Of a stretch of 64,000 nucleotides of DNA, positions 41,201 to 50,382 are shown one piece after another (position 1 is the stretch's first letter; every line of letters begins with the position of its first letter). A model generated the notes under the pieces. It saw nothing but the letters and a program-made list of their open reading frames with translations. It made no database searches and was not told the origin of the DNA. Origin of the DNA: Thioploca ingrica (GTDB lineage Bacteria; Pseudomonadota; Gammaproteobacteria; Beggiatoales; Beggiatoaceae). Made by a program: the position numbers and the translations under genes. The stretch spans positions 3,906,001 through 3,970,000 of the forward strand of contig AP014633.1 of assembly GCA_000828835.1 (NCBI GenBank). The letters run 5' to 3'.

Positions 41201-44152
41201 TTACAACGAATTGCCAAGAAAATGGAGGTTCCAAAGGGTAGCTTAACGGCGATTGTCGATGCTTTATATGAATCTACGCAATATTTTATGGGTAAAGAAG
41301 TTGACTTTGGTAAAAGTCGCCATGGTTCGTTTGAATATCTCGTCAGTCATCCAGGTACTTATGAGAAGGGTGATCTTAAGACACCAGAAGGTTGTAATGT
41401 TAATGTTGCTCCCCTGAACGAACAGTGTGCTGATGAAGAGATTCAAGGCGATGCCATCTATAAATCACCGATTGAATCGCCTTGTCAAAATAACCACATT
41501 GTGTTACTCACGGATGGTCTTGCGACTAAGGATACGGCAGCGGCAAAGATAAAGAGTTTAATAAAAAAGGATAAGTGTGAGATTGATTTTGAAGATCCGG
41601 AAGGAGCTAGTAACCCGCGAGTAAAGATTTCTCCTGATGAAGAATGTGGTGTTGATCTGGCTGAATATGTTTCAACTCATGATGTGCTCACTCAGGAAGA
41701 AATTCCCAAAGGAGGAACTGGAAATAAGCTCACTGTCCATACGATTGGCTTTCAGTTAGGCACCGGCTGGGAGGATAGTTATTATATCGAAAAAACCGGT
41801 GAAAAGCTTAAAGTTATTAAAATGGCAGACGGTGAATATCATTATACGACGAAAGGTAACCCCAAAATTGCGGATGACGACAAGGCGAACATTAAAAAGG
41901 GCCCAATAGAAAATAAAAAGGACACTGACGAGAATAAATTGGCAATGAAGTTTCTTAAACAAATGGCGAAGACGAGTGGTGGCTATTTTTATGAAGCAGT
42001 TAATGCGGTGGACTTGGTTAAAGCTTTCGAAGCCATCATCGAGCAAGCTATGACTAAAAGTACTTCGTTTGCAGCACCTGGTATTTCAGTCAGTCAGTTC
42101 AATAATTTATTGCATGATAATGAAGTTTACTATGCTTTGTTTGAACCCAGTCATAATCAACTATGGAGGGGTAATGTCAAAAAATTCTTAATTGGAGAAG
42201 ATGATAAGTTAATGGCTCAAAATGGTCCGGCACTCTCCGGAAATTCATTTGATGACAATGCACAAAGTTTTTGGAGTACCGAAGTGGATGGGCCAGAAAT
42301 TACTAAAGGTGGCGCGGGTGAACAATTACTTATATTGGGAAGCCGAAATCGGAAAATTTATACTTATCTAGAAGACACAGAACCAGGAAGTGATCATGCG
42401 GTTGATTTGACTCAGTATCAAATTCGGCTTGCTGATGACGAAGGTTTTGATAAAGATTTTGATGCCGCGCTAAAGAGCGCTTTGGCTATAGAAAATAAGG
42501 ATGATTCAGAAAAGGCTGAAAAAGTCATTAAATGGATTGTCGGTGAGGAGGTTAATACTCAAGGAGAAAGTACGAGTAGTGAAAGTACTGATAGTGGAGG
42601 AGAGAATACCGGTGGTGAAGGGGAAAAGACGAAAGATCGGTGGATGTTTGCTGATCCCCTTCATGCCAGTCCCAAAGCAGTTACCTATGGGGGAACTAAA
42701 GATCATCCCATAACTAAATTATTCGCAGCAACTAACGATGGATTATTACATATGTTAGATGCGGGAACGGGTAAAGAAGATTGGGCCTTTTTACCCAGAG
42801 AATTATTATCTCGACAACCAGAGATGATGGAAAATCAACCCGGTGAGCGGCTTTATGGTTTGGATAGTACGCCGACCTTCTGGTACAAGGATGATGATAA
42901 TAATAAAAACATAGATATTGGCAGCAAGGACTTTTTAAAAATTTATGTGGGCATGCGCCGTGGTGGTAGAAATCTGTATGCTCTTGATGTCACCGATCCA
43001 AGCAAGCCTATATTGATGTGGACCATTACGGGTGGAAAAGACGAGTTTGAGAAATTAGGGCAAACTTGGTCAGCACCACTGCCAGTAGAAGTGGATCCAT
43101 CTTTTTGTGAAAGCAAAGAATCTCCTTGTGTGGTCTTGTTATTTGGTGGCGGTTATGATCCGAGTCAAGATAAAGGTTTTGATCCCGGTAATGTCGAAAT
43201 GGGCAATGCTATCTTTATGGTGGATGCCAAAACTGGTAAACGGTTGTGGTGGGTTAGCAATGAAGGCGCGGATTTAAATCTTGATAAAATGAAGTACCCT
43301 ATTCCTTCAGATCTGTTTCTGGTAGATGCGAATGGAGATGGTTGGAAGGATCGGATTTATGTTGGTGATACCGGCGGACAAGTGTGGCGAATTGACTTGA
43401 TTAATAAAAATGATAGTAAAGGTGGACTTCGAGCCAATATATCTGATCCAGCAGATCAAGAAAATCATCGCCGCTTCTTTTATGCACCTATGTGGGTCAA
43501 AATTGGTAAATTTGAACTGTTGGCAGCGGTTACGGGTACCCGTCCCGATCCATTAGGAACGGATGTACATGATCAATTCTATGTGTTTAATGATTTACCC
43601 TGGGATAAAGATCAGCGGGATAAAGATCAGCTAAAAACGTGGACTCAAGACAACATGGTTGAAATCATTAACAATGTTGGGGATGAAAGTGATAAGAAAA
43701 CTTTCTTCGTGGATGAAAATGTTAACCAACAAGGTGGGTGGTATTTTAACTTGGATTTATCTGGTGGCAAGAATGAAAGAGCCTGGAACGGTGAAAAAGG
43801 CTTAACCACACCGATAGTCATAAAGGAAACGGTATACTTCGCTACCTATGTACCTCCACAAACAACAAGCGATCTTTGCACAGCTTTTGATGAAGGACAA
43901 AGTTGGTTGTACGCCTTTAATCTTCTCTCTGGAGGTGCAACAGATAAACTTGCAAATCAGTCAGAGGAAGGCAAAGGTGAAGGCAAAGGTGGAACAGAGC
44001 AAAATCCGCTTGCTATTCCTGGTCCAACAGGAGCGCCTACTCTAAGTACCTTAGTTCGGAAAACTGGTATTTTTTTGATGATGCGAAATAAAAATCCTTT
44101 GCGGCAGGAACAGTTACAACCCAATCGAATCTTCTGGATGCAACAGGAATAG
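38300..44152 (+). CDS. pilY1: PilY1-type pilus tip adhesin with repeats inserted in the VWA domain
   Basis: 1950 residues from the ATG at 38300, chosen because GGAG lies eight bases before it and the signal peptide (MKRIYVLFTSLFFSLLVGF) starts there; the frame opens 13 codons earlier. The von Willebrand A domain begins with the MIDAS motif at residues 51-55 (DNSGS) but resumes only near 960 (SLTAIVDALYES; HIVLLTDG near 1066). Between lie four related beta-rich repeats, each with a VG(L/V/F)RFxG/S core near residues 226, 436, 617 and 816. The C-terminal PilY1 propeller (about 1370-1900) has a calcium loop DANGDGWKDR near 1674. PilY1 caps the pilus, controls retraction and binds surfaces. The total is much longer than the usual 1000-1200 residues. 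Confidence 0.9.
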   Translation: MKRIYVLFTSLFFSLLVGFPTLGVAEDTDIYLHSAEAITQETRPNILFMLDNSGSMNEPIRDKDGNPVQPVQTRMEMLKQALDLMLDKVHNVNVGIARFAVTPPTTSNKAGLPVNAPIMFPTSFVDDPASVISGEVDDSIIDVSVPVANSSDDAEQNLGTGETKLTNPQLQMTQAVVAEPSSGIKSEVKISAQNNTAMEKSGTNELVTNKDNLILGTDPSNQLDILVGLRFEGLAIPKGATIAYADIKFASDNDYKGKDLELTIAIADNDGVKSSTGITGDASAYPFGTSSFQNSGSTNGYLSGETYPVDKKNFPLRKDSAGNPIVAAWKPPADLVKGQVITTPNISSLIQGIVIREGWKDNNGLALLLKRNPNSPTNNIGVYAFSTPPILRVYWSFQETSITNVASGQAKESGGSFLADREIRLGNEKQTLGPTLVGVRFTGVAVPPGAKISKAAITFTRQSEISSNEGGNNNPLNLKIYAEDIGNALAFGATVTTSQKPVSPRFQTKTDPIEWNTVEPVAAGKVLKTPDLSKILQKIIDRSDWKNNNSAVFLFEKNGNVNGFRRVVAKLDQLQNGNFLAGATIVPDEKTLPRLEVTFTAGTEQGAETDPKNLKQIVGVRFTSLEIPQGAEVTNAQLTFTSGSSTSEPAKLLIQAEDTDDAQPFTEEKNNISSRKTTTEKVTWNMEAGWTDGLTYTTPKELNLKQLVQAVVNRQGWCGGRNGMAFIISANNEESPLRIARSFDDNSDKAPVLKVEFDAKKIKGTGCVDQTYSGQVSADTDDAEEKLDTSERGLVILNSNVLELAQGGTQTSPESRLVGFRFQSIPISQKAEIVEAHLILNSRATFKTTPTTLSIKGELSTNAETFSSAESNLSGRKKTSSKIDWVLDPWVQNENYTSIDIAKIVQEIVNQAGWKTYNDLALFIDGSGRRDVTSFKANPALAPILKIRVKGRLGEGGQGDFLTVRRRLQRIAKKMEVPKGSLTAIVDALYESTQYFMGKEVDFGKSRHGSFEYLVSHPGTYEKGDLKTPEGCNVNVAPLNEQCADEEIQGDAIYKSPIESPCQNNHIVLLTDGLATKDTAAAKIKSLIKKDKCEIDFEDPEGASNPRVKISPDEECGVDLAEYVSTHDVLTQEEIPKGGTGNKLTVHTIGFQLGTGWEDSYYIEKTGEKLKVIKMADGEYHYTTKGNPKIADDDKANIKKGPIENKKDTDENKLAMKFLKQMAKTSGGYFYEAVNAVDLVKAFEAIIEQAMTKSTSFAAPGISVSQFNNLLHDNEVYYALFEPSHNQLWRGNVKKFLIGEDDKLMAQNGPALSGNSFDDNAQSFWSTEVDGPEITKGGAGEQLLILGSRNRKIYTYLEDTEPGSDHAVDLTQYQIRLADDEGFDKDFDAALKSALAIENKDDSEKAEKVIKWIVGEEVNTQGESTSSESTDSGGENTGGEGEKTKDRWMFADPLHASPKAVTYGGTKDHPITKLFAATNDGLLHMLDAGTGKEDWAFLPRELLSRQPEMMENQPGERLYGLDSTPTFWYKDDDNNKNIDIGSKDFLKIYVGMRRGGRNLYALDVTDPSKPILMWTITGGKDEFEKLGQTWSAPLPVEVDPSFCESKESPCVVLLFGGGYDPSQDKGFDPGNVEMGNAIFMVDAKTGKRLWWVSNEGADLNLDKMKYPIPSDLFLVDANGDGWKDRIYVGDTGGQVWRIDLINKNDSKGGLRANISDPADQENHRRFFYAPMWVKIGKFELLAAVTGTRPDPLGTDVHDQFYVFNDLPWDKDQRDKDQLKTWTQDNMVEIINNVGDESDKKTFFVDENVNQQGGWYFNLDLSGGKNERAWNGEKGLTTPIVIKETVYFATYVPPQTTSDLCTAFDEGQSWLYAFNLLSGGATDKLANQSEEGKGEGKGGTEQNPLAIPGPTGAPTLSTLVRKTGIFLMMRNKNPLRQEQLQPNRIFWMQQE

Positions 44153-44212
44153 ATTACTGTATCGTAATTGGGAGAGCGCATTTTTTCCCGATTACGACCA
44201 GTCAATTTAAAC

Positions 44213-44256
44213 GGTTTTCTGTAGGGTGCGTTAGGCGATAGCCATAACGCACCGAT
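44213..44256 (-). repeat. GGTGCGTTA-type dispersed repeat, copy C
   Basis: GTAGGGTGCGTTAGGCGATA followed by GCCATAACGCACC. Inverse orientation relative to copies at 26578 and 28503. It lies in the gap between pilY1 and pilE, together with two copies of the short motif AGTCAATTTAAAC (near 44199 and 44297). Confidence 0.6.
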
Positions 44257-44338
44257 GTTAATTATAACAATGGTCCAAACTATTGCAATTACAACAAGTC
44301 AATTTAAACAGCATGATTGGATATAAGGTAAATCCCCA

Positions 44339-44806
44339 ATGATAGTAAACCTAAAAAAGTCCTCAGCCGGATTTTCATTGCTCGAACTCATGGTGGTAGT
44401 GATGATTATTGCCATTTTAGTGGCAGTAGCTTATCCCATGTACCAGAATCAGGTCATCAGAAGCCGTCGAGCAGATGCTAAATCGGCATTAGCTCAATTA
44501 GCTCAATTGCAAGAAACCTATTACATTGATCATCAAAGCCATTATGCTACTACTTTTACAAATCCGAACCTAACAGGTCTTACAGATCCGAACCGAAAAG
44601 GTCTTAATGAACTTAAACTAGAAAATGATAGGATATTGAGTGAAGGAGGTTATTACCAGATCACTCTTTCCGGTCCCAGTGATGGTAGTCAATTTACACT
44701 CACCGCCGTACCAACCGAAAAAGAATGGGGAGAACTTCATGATAGTAGTTGTACTCCATTGACTATCACTTCTGTTGGTGAAAAATCGCCGGATGAATGT
44801 TGGTAA
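44339..44806 (+). CDS. pilE: type IV pilin-like protein PilE (minor pilin)
   Basis: 155 residues. Prepilin signal KKSSAG/FSLLELMVVVMIIAILVAVAYPMYQNQVIRSRRADAKSALAQLAQLQETYYIDHQSHYAT. This is the PilE minor pilin pattern, with YP.Y..QV..SRR.DAK. The C-terminal Cys pair (SSCTPL and DECW) forms the pilin disulfide loop. It is last in the minor pilin cluster, as in Pseudomonas fimU-pilVWXY1Y2E, though 186 bases and a dispersed repeat separate it from pilY1. Confidence 0.9.
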   Translation: MIVNLKKSSAGFSLLELMVVVMIIAILVAVAYPMYQNQVIRSRRADAKSALAQLAQLQETYYIDHQSHYATTFTNPNLTGLTDPNRKGLNELKLENDRILSEGGYYQITLSGPSDGSQFTLTAVPTEKEWGELHDSSCTPLTITSVGEKSPDECW

Positions 44807-44960
44807 AGCCATAATAATTTCTTCGTGCAATACTTAAATAAGTTCTGCTCATGTTTTGAATTAAAGAAAAAATCCCGGTTATCTAATCTATCTAACAACC
44901 ACGGACGTGTGTGTGGTTGTTTCCTTATTCTTATCGGTCTTTACTTCTTAAATCTAGGGC

Positions 44961-47468
44961 ATGTCATCAATTAAGCCAGCTGATGGAAGAAGCGAGATAA
45001 ATGGCATTGAGGAAATGAAGAGCGCATTTGTCGTAGCGAGTAGCAATGGCGCGGAATGGTTTGAGTCTGGCGAAGAAATTTTCGATGAGATGACGGCTAC
45101 GGTGTTTGTGATTGCCATGCGGGAAGATTTTGCTTTGGAATTAAATGCGTTTAAGCTCGAATTGTCGACTTTATTATTTGAAAATTTTTATCAGTTAGAG
45201 AAATTAACCATTGAAAATGCTAAACAAGCCATGGTGGCGTCGGTGGCACGCCTGGGTTTTACGTATGAAGCTGGTTTGTATGCCGTTGTGGGAAATGGAG
45301 AAAAATAATCCCCAGCACCTGCTCACCGGAGCGGCTTATGAAAGTAAGGGTTAGAGCCAGGGTGTTATTAAAAAATTATTTTCGTGAGCAGATAACCTAG
45401 TTTTCCACTGCTGAGAGAAAATTAGCTTCCGCCGCTTTTAATTATTTGGTCAATAAACATGGCACTAAGATGGCTTATCCGGGCGGGGATTTAGCCAAAT
45501 TACTGCGGGTAGATGAAGCCACCTTAATCAAAACTTTAGATAAGTTGGAGCAAGCCCGAATCCGGCGGCGGCAAATCCGTCAGAGTACCACGGAGCAAGG
45601 AGAGCAAAGGGTTTTATGGTATGAGTTGTATCATGATATTTTTTCTAAAATATGATTGGAATGAAAAATATAAAAATCGTCAACGTCTTATCCGCTTAGC
45701 GTTAGGGGCTAGTTTAGTGGTTAGTGCTGGTGGGGCGGTGCTGTTGGGCTATGATGGTTGGATTAATTACACGTCTTATCATGTGCGCTTGAGTTTAAAA
45801 AGTGGGATTTCCGATACGATTGAGTTGTATCAAGGCAAAGTCGGGACGATGGATATTTTTGGGCAACAAGCTTATTTATATAAAACCGACTACACTCGAG
45901 CGGATATCGAAGCCGATAAGTTATACCAACTACCAATCGATTGAAACACTGGGACAGTTAAATAAAGAGTTGGTAGAAAAGTTTCGCTTAGCAAATCGGT
46001 TCCAAGCTTATTGGGACAATGGTGAAGTCGATAAAACCAATTGTTTGGCCAATATTTTGAAAAATGATAGCAATTTATTAACCGCTACCCTAACCCGCCT
46101 GACTCATTTTCGTTCAGTTAAAAGTTTTGCTCAACGGGGTAACCCGCAATTACAAGCCGCTATCCAATCCACTTTGTCCAATATTCAAGCGCCACCTGAT
46201 ATTTGGGTTTCTTTGCGTCAAGAACCATCACTTTATCTGGTTGCAACTTTCGCACTGGCTCAATTAGGAGATAAAGAAACAGTTAGCGACTTAGTCAAAT
46301 TACTTAAAACTTCAGATTCAGCTATTCGCAACAGCGCCGTGCAGGCGTTAGGTCAATTATGAATTGACACCAAGAGAAAGATTCAGATGTTCGGCAAAGT
46401 ATCGCTTTTGTTCTGCTCGACTGGGGCAACGAGGAAGCTATCAATGCCCTGATAGAATTGTTAAAATCTGCCGACGCTAAGGTAATGATTACGTCGAAAT
46501 CATTACAAGCTAACCACTGGCCAACCTTTATCACTCGCCTGCAACAAGAAGATATAGCAACTCAAAACCAAGCACTTGAATTATTTGAAACCCTTCCCCC
46601 GAAACTGGCTTTTGCCGCTATCTCCCAACTGCCACCTTTACTTGTTGCCAACGAAACGCGACATAAAACATTGCAACTATTACGAACCATTGTTCCCTTG
46701 TGGTCGAAACCCGATACGTTTCCTGGCTTGGCGCAAATAGAAGCCATCCTCAGCGATCCACAAGAAGAATTGGCAAATCGTTTCATTGCTTTAAAAATCC
46801 TAGGAAAATTGGGACTGGAAACCACGGCAGCTAGCGTGATAGGATTAATTGAACCCACCGCAGAATACACAGAAAACTTATTTGCTTTAGATGTTTATGC
46901 CGCTTTGGGTAATATCCCGGGCAGCTTAAGCTTAGAATTCTTAACAGAGCGCCTAGCGAAACTCGATCAAGCAAAACAACAATGGCGCCACCAACGCGAT
47001 CAAACAGAAGCAAGCGTAAAGTCAACCACCACCGATCCTTGCCAATCCTCAAACATTAGCGATGATAAGGGTAAATGGCTTTATCCCCAAGCTGAATTTG
47101 AACTAGGCTATGCCATCGCCCGCCGTGATCCACGCAAATCCGGCATAGAACTCCTCGAACACAACCTCGCGCGCGTTAGAAACGGTGCTTGGGTCGCTTT
47201 AGGTGAAATCAAAGACGTTGAATTGCTGAAAACTCTTATCCAACAACGCGCTGACAATCCGGACAAACCCCATTTTCGCCACGCCGCTTACCGTGCTATT
47301 GATAACATGTTGATTACGTTTGAATATAAAGGCAATAAAGCCGATTTAGCCGATTTAAGTAAGATTAAAGATCTTGTTAAAGATCCCGCCACTCAGGATC
47401 GTATGCAATGGACTATTTACCAATTAAAATATCGCTGTGAGTGGTTAAAATCGTGTGAGAAACCATAA
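44961..47468 (+). pseudogene. decayed nSTAND1-type NTPase with membrane helix and HEAT repeats
   Basis: Pieces of one large gene lie in at least four successive frames. 44961-45308 carries an nSTAND1 segment (LTIENAKQAMVASVARLGFTYEAGL). 45401-45655 carries its winged-helix end (STAERKLASAAFNYLVNKHG...KLEQARIRR...WYELYHDIFSKI). 45656-45944 has a membrane helix (LIRLALGASLVVSAGGAVLLGY). 45940-46362 and 46458-47468 carry HEAT repeats (LVKLLKTSDSAIRNSAVQALGQL, RVRNGAWVALGEIKDVELL). The P-loop N-terminus is missing. Intact relatives fuse an effector to nSTAND-HEAT and act in bacterial conflict or signalling. Some shifts might be sequencing errors, but the number of breaks and the lost 5' end argue for real decay. 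Confidence 0.75.
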
Positions 47469-47470
47469 TT

Positions 47471-47656
47471 TTTTCTCGTTCCCGCGAAGGAATACGCCCA
47501 CGCTGGAGCGTCAATACCATCTACGGGGTATTTTTCTCGTTCCCATGCTCTGCGTGGGAATGCCTGCCTTGACGCTCTAGCGTCTGCTAACTGTAACGCA
47601 CCGCTGGAGCGGTGCCATACGCATTCCCACGCTGGAGCGTGGGAACGAGAGAACCA
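47471..47656. repeat. CGTTCCCACGCTGGAGCG-type palindromic repeat cluster
   Basis: Several inverted and direct copies of TCTCGTTCCC, CCCACGCTGGAGCGT and GACGCTCTAGCGTC-like blocks fill the gap between the STAND remnant and the TIR gene. The pattern resembles dispersed hairpin repeats known from sulfur-oxidising gammaproteobacteria. No coding potential. Confidence 0.7.
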
Positions 47657-47729
47657 GAGAAACTTCTAAAACTGTGTAAGATACCGTAATTCAGGTTATT
47701 GAATTTTGCAACGGAGGAATTAACAAATC

Positions 47730-48503
47730 ATGCCGTTAAATCTGACTGAAAGAAATCAACTGATTGATCTACTCATGGAGCATTTCAATATAACAGAACT
47801 TAAAGGCTTGTATACTCGCTTGGGAATTGACAGTGATCGGATAGACAGTAGCAGCAAGGAAACTTTGATCATGGATTTGCTGTCTTACTTAGAACGGCGC
47901 TTGCAAATTTCCACCTTGATTGATATTGGAAAAAAACAACGTCCAGAATTAACTTGGCTAACCCTGGCTACCTTATCAACAGCACCAGACGAGCAACAAA
48001 AATTAACCGCAGATAAAGTAGAAAAAAACGCGCCTTCACTAAAGCTACAACCCCAAAATAACATTTTTATTAGCTATAGCCACCAGGACGAAGTCTGGAA
48101 AGATCTCTTAGTAAAATACCTTAAAGTACTAGAAAATCAAGGATTAATTGTGCGCTGGGATGATCGGCATATTCAAGCCGGCGCTAATTGGGCACAACAA
48201 ATTGAACAAGCGGCAGCGCAAGCGCGTATGGCTATTTTTTTGATTTCAGATGATTTTTTAGCCTCCAAATTTATTATTCAACAAGAAGTTCCTTATTTTT
48301 TGCAACGGCGTGAAAACGGTGAACTGATCGTCTTTCCGATTATCATTAAAGACTGTTTCTGGGATATTATCGATTGGTTGAAGGCGATACAAGTTCGTCC
48401 TAAAGATGGCAAACCATTAGCTGAGTTTGAGGAGGCACAACGCGATAAAGTGATAAAGGATATAGTGAGAGAGATTTATAGTCTACTTGCTACATCGAAT
48501 TAG
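47730..48503 (+). CDS. effector-associated domain + TIR domain protein
   Basis: 257 residues. Residues 1-75 (LTERNQLIDLLMEHFNITELKGLYTRLGID...TLIMDLLSYLERR) match the helical effector-associated domain EAD1, a death-fold-like adaptor. Residues about 110-255 are a TIR domain: NIFISYSHQDEVWKDLLVKYLKVLENQGLIVRWDDRHIQAGANWAQQIEQAAAQARMAIFLISDDFLASKFIIQQEVPYFLQRR. The Glu of QQEV sits where the catalytic Glu of NAD-cleaving TIR proteins is found. GGAGG precedes the ATG. EAD domains recruit effectors to partner proteins sharing the same EAD. The broken STAND gene upstream is a possible former partner. Confidence 0.87.
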   Translation: MPLNLTERNQLIDLLMEHFNITELKGLYTRLGIDSDRIDSSSKETLIMDLLSYLERRLQISTLIDIGKKQRPELTWLTLATLSTAPDEQQKLTADKVEKNAPSLKLQPQNNIFISYSHQDEVWKDLLVKYLKVLENQGLIVRWDDRHIQAGANWAQQIEQAAAQARMAIFLISDDFLASKFIIQQEVPYFLQRRENGELIVFPIIIKDCFWDIIDWLKAIQVRPKDGKPLAEFEEAQRDKVIKDIVREIYSLLATSN

Positions 48504-48597
48504 AATAAGGGTTACCAACCAATATTTATTTTTGGTTCGTTTTTAACGAGCTTTTTAAAAGTTAATTACCGTATATTAAGTTATTTAGCCGGGTAGG

Positions 48598-48900
48598 ATC
48601 ATTGCCATTAGGTTAAGAATTCCCCCCTTTGAAAAAGGGGGGGTAGGGGCAATGCCATTAAGTTAAGCATGGTTCTCCCCCGCCTTACTAAGGAGGGGGT
48701 TGGGGGGGTGGTTAATCATTTGAATAAGATAAACTTTTTCAACCACCCCCAGCCCCTCCTTAATAAGGCGGGGGGAAATTTTCCTTAACTTAATGGCATT
48801 GGGGGGTAGGGGGGATTTAAGGAGTTGATAGCGAAAAAATTCCCCTCAATCCCCCTTTTTCAAAGGGGGAAGTAAAGAGTTTTAACTGAATGGCAGTGAT
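48598..48900. repeat. nested palindrome of four hairpin-plus-tag repeat units
   Basis: Two units in one orientation (tags at 48600-48616 and 48650-48666, reading CAATGCCATTAAGTTAA) are followed by two in the other (TTAACTTAATGGCATTG at 48785-48801 and TTAACTGAATGGCAGTG at 48882-48898). Each tag is joined to a C-run/G-run hairpin such as CCCCCGCCTTACTAAGGAGG. The two inner units form an inverted repeat of about 60 bp per arm around a short AT-rich loop. Related units occur at 3304, 13703, 34696 and 57635. Confidence 0.8.
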
Positions 48901-48953
48901 TATTAAGGTGGGTTTCGCTTCGCTCTACCCACCCGACGAAAAATCAATTGGGG

Positions 48954-50049
48954 TTATAAACCACTTTTCAAACTTGCTTCAATAAAGGTATCTAAATCAC
49001 CATCTAATACCGCTTGGGTATTGCCAATTTCAATCCCAGTTCGTAAATCTTTGATCAGCGATTTATCTAATACATAAGATCGAATTTGGCTACCCCAACC
49101 AATGTCGGCTTTGTTGGCTTCAATGGTTTGTTGATCAGCACGACGACGTTGGATTTCAATTTCATACAACTTTGCCTTTAATTGCTTCATAGCAGTGGCT
49201 TTATTTTTATGCTGGGAACGATCGTTTTGACATTGCACCACGATGTTAGTGGGCAAGTGCGTGATCCGTACTGCGGATTCAGTGCGATTGACATGCTGTC
49301 CACCCGCACCACTGGCGCGGTAAACATCAATACGTAAATCGGCGGGATTAATTTCAATATCAATTTCGTCATCGATTTCTGGAGCGATAAATACCGCTGC
49401 GAATGAAGTATGACGGCGATTTCCCGAATCAAAAGGTGATTTGCGTACTAAACGGTGGACTCCGGTTTCAGTTCGTAACCAACCATAAGCATAATCACCG
49501 ATTACTTGGATGGTGGCACTCTTAATTCCGGCCACATCACCTGGAGAAATTTCAATGACTTCTGTGGTAAAACCTCGGCGATCAGCCCAACGTAAATACA
49601 TTCGTAACAACATTTCCGCCCAGTCTTGAGCTTCAGTGCCACCAGAACCAGATTGGATATCTAAAAACGCATTATGTGCATCCATTTCTCCGGAAAACAT
49701 TCGAGCAAATTCGAGTTGTGATAAGCGTTGTTCTAGGCGGTCTAAATCTTGACATACCGAAGTGACTGTATTTAGATCTTCTTCTTGCTGAGCCAGTTCT
49801 AATAATTCTCGTTCTTCTGCTAACTGGCTATCCAGTTGCTCTATTGTTTGTACCACTTTGGTCAAAGCCACCCGCTCACGCCCAAGGGTTTGCGCTTTCT
49901 CTGGATTATTCCAGAGTTCCGGATCTTCCAATTCACGGGTAACTTCTATTAAACGTTCCTGTTTAATGGTATAGTCAAAGATACCCCCTGAGTGCTTCAA
50001 CTCGGTTTTGCATAGCCGTCATGCGTTGAAAAATAATGTTGAGTTCCAT
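48954..50049 (-). CDS. prfB: peptide chain release factor 2 with programmed +1 frameshift
   Basis: The full product is 364 residues. The ATG at 50049 starts [20 protein letters not shown] then RGYL, after which an in-frame TGA (49977-49975) interrupts. The site reads AGGGGGTATCTTTGAC: a Shine-Dalgarno-like AGGGGG, then CTT-TGA-C, identical in design to Escherichia coli prfB. A +1 slip on CTT continues in the second frame ([22 protein letters not shown]...) to the TAA at 48956-48954. The body has the GGQ motif region ([23 protein letters not shown]). RF2 recognises UGA and UAA; low RF2 lets ribosomes pause at the UGA and shift, giving autoregulation. Confidence 0.95.
49974..49990 (-). promoter_or_regulatory. 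prfB +1 frameshift site
   Basis: On the minus strand the sequence is CAGGGGGTATCTTTGAC. The G-run pairs with the 16S anti-Shine-Dalgarno three bases from the CTT slip codon. The UGA with a following C is a weak stop context. Confidence 0.95.
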
Positions 50050-50382
50050 GGTGAGTTTAGTCCTATGAAATTATTTTTAAAGTAAAAAGGTATTGCCCGT
50101 CATTAATTAGAAACCGGCTAAAAAAATTATTGATAGTGCTAAAATGAATAACAAGAGGTTGTCATCTCTGGTGGTGATATTGTTAAAACGGTAGTCATTG
50201 GTAACCCAGGTTGGTAATCCTTGGTTGCAACATAACTCATATTACTATCCATTTAGCACTACTCAATTATTCCCTGCCACAACCTCATTATTTAACGGTT
50301 GAAAAAAACACAATGAAAGTTATGATCATATCCGGTTGTTGATAACAACCGATTGTTCTAACCATTAAAGGTATCCGCAGCC
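50050..50382. other. intergenic region between prfB and minC
   Basis: No gene is seen. It separates divergent genes and so should hold both promoters. It contains an inverted repeat at 50333-50351 and a motif near 50237-50265 shared with the region upstream of ccmH. Confidence 0.45.
50333..50351. promoter_or_regulatory. perfect inverted repeat upstream of minC
   Basis: CGGTTGTT, GAT, AACAACCG. Eight-base perfect arms, 31 bp before the minC ATG, so within the probable 5' leader or promoter. It could be an operator or a small leader hairpin. Confidence 0.5.

Noticed and set aside
48600-48900. CRISPR-like array
   Set aside because: The repeats are palindromic, in two orientations and without regular unique spacers; no cas genes occur.
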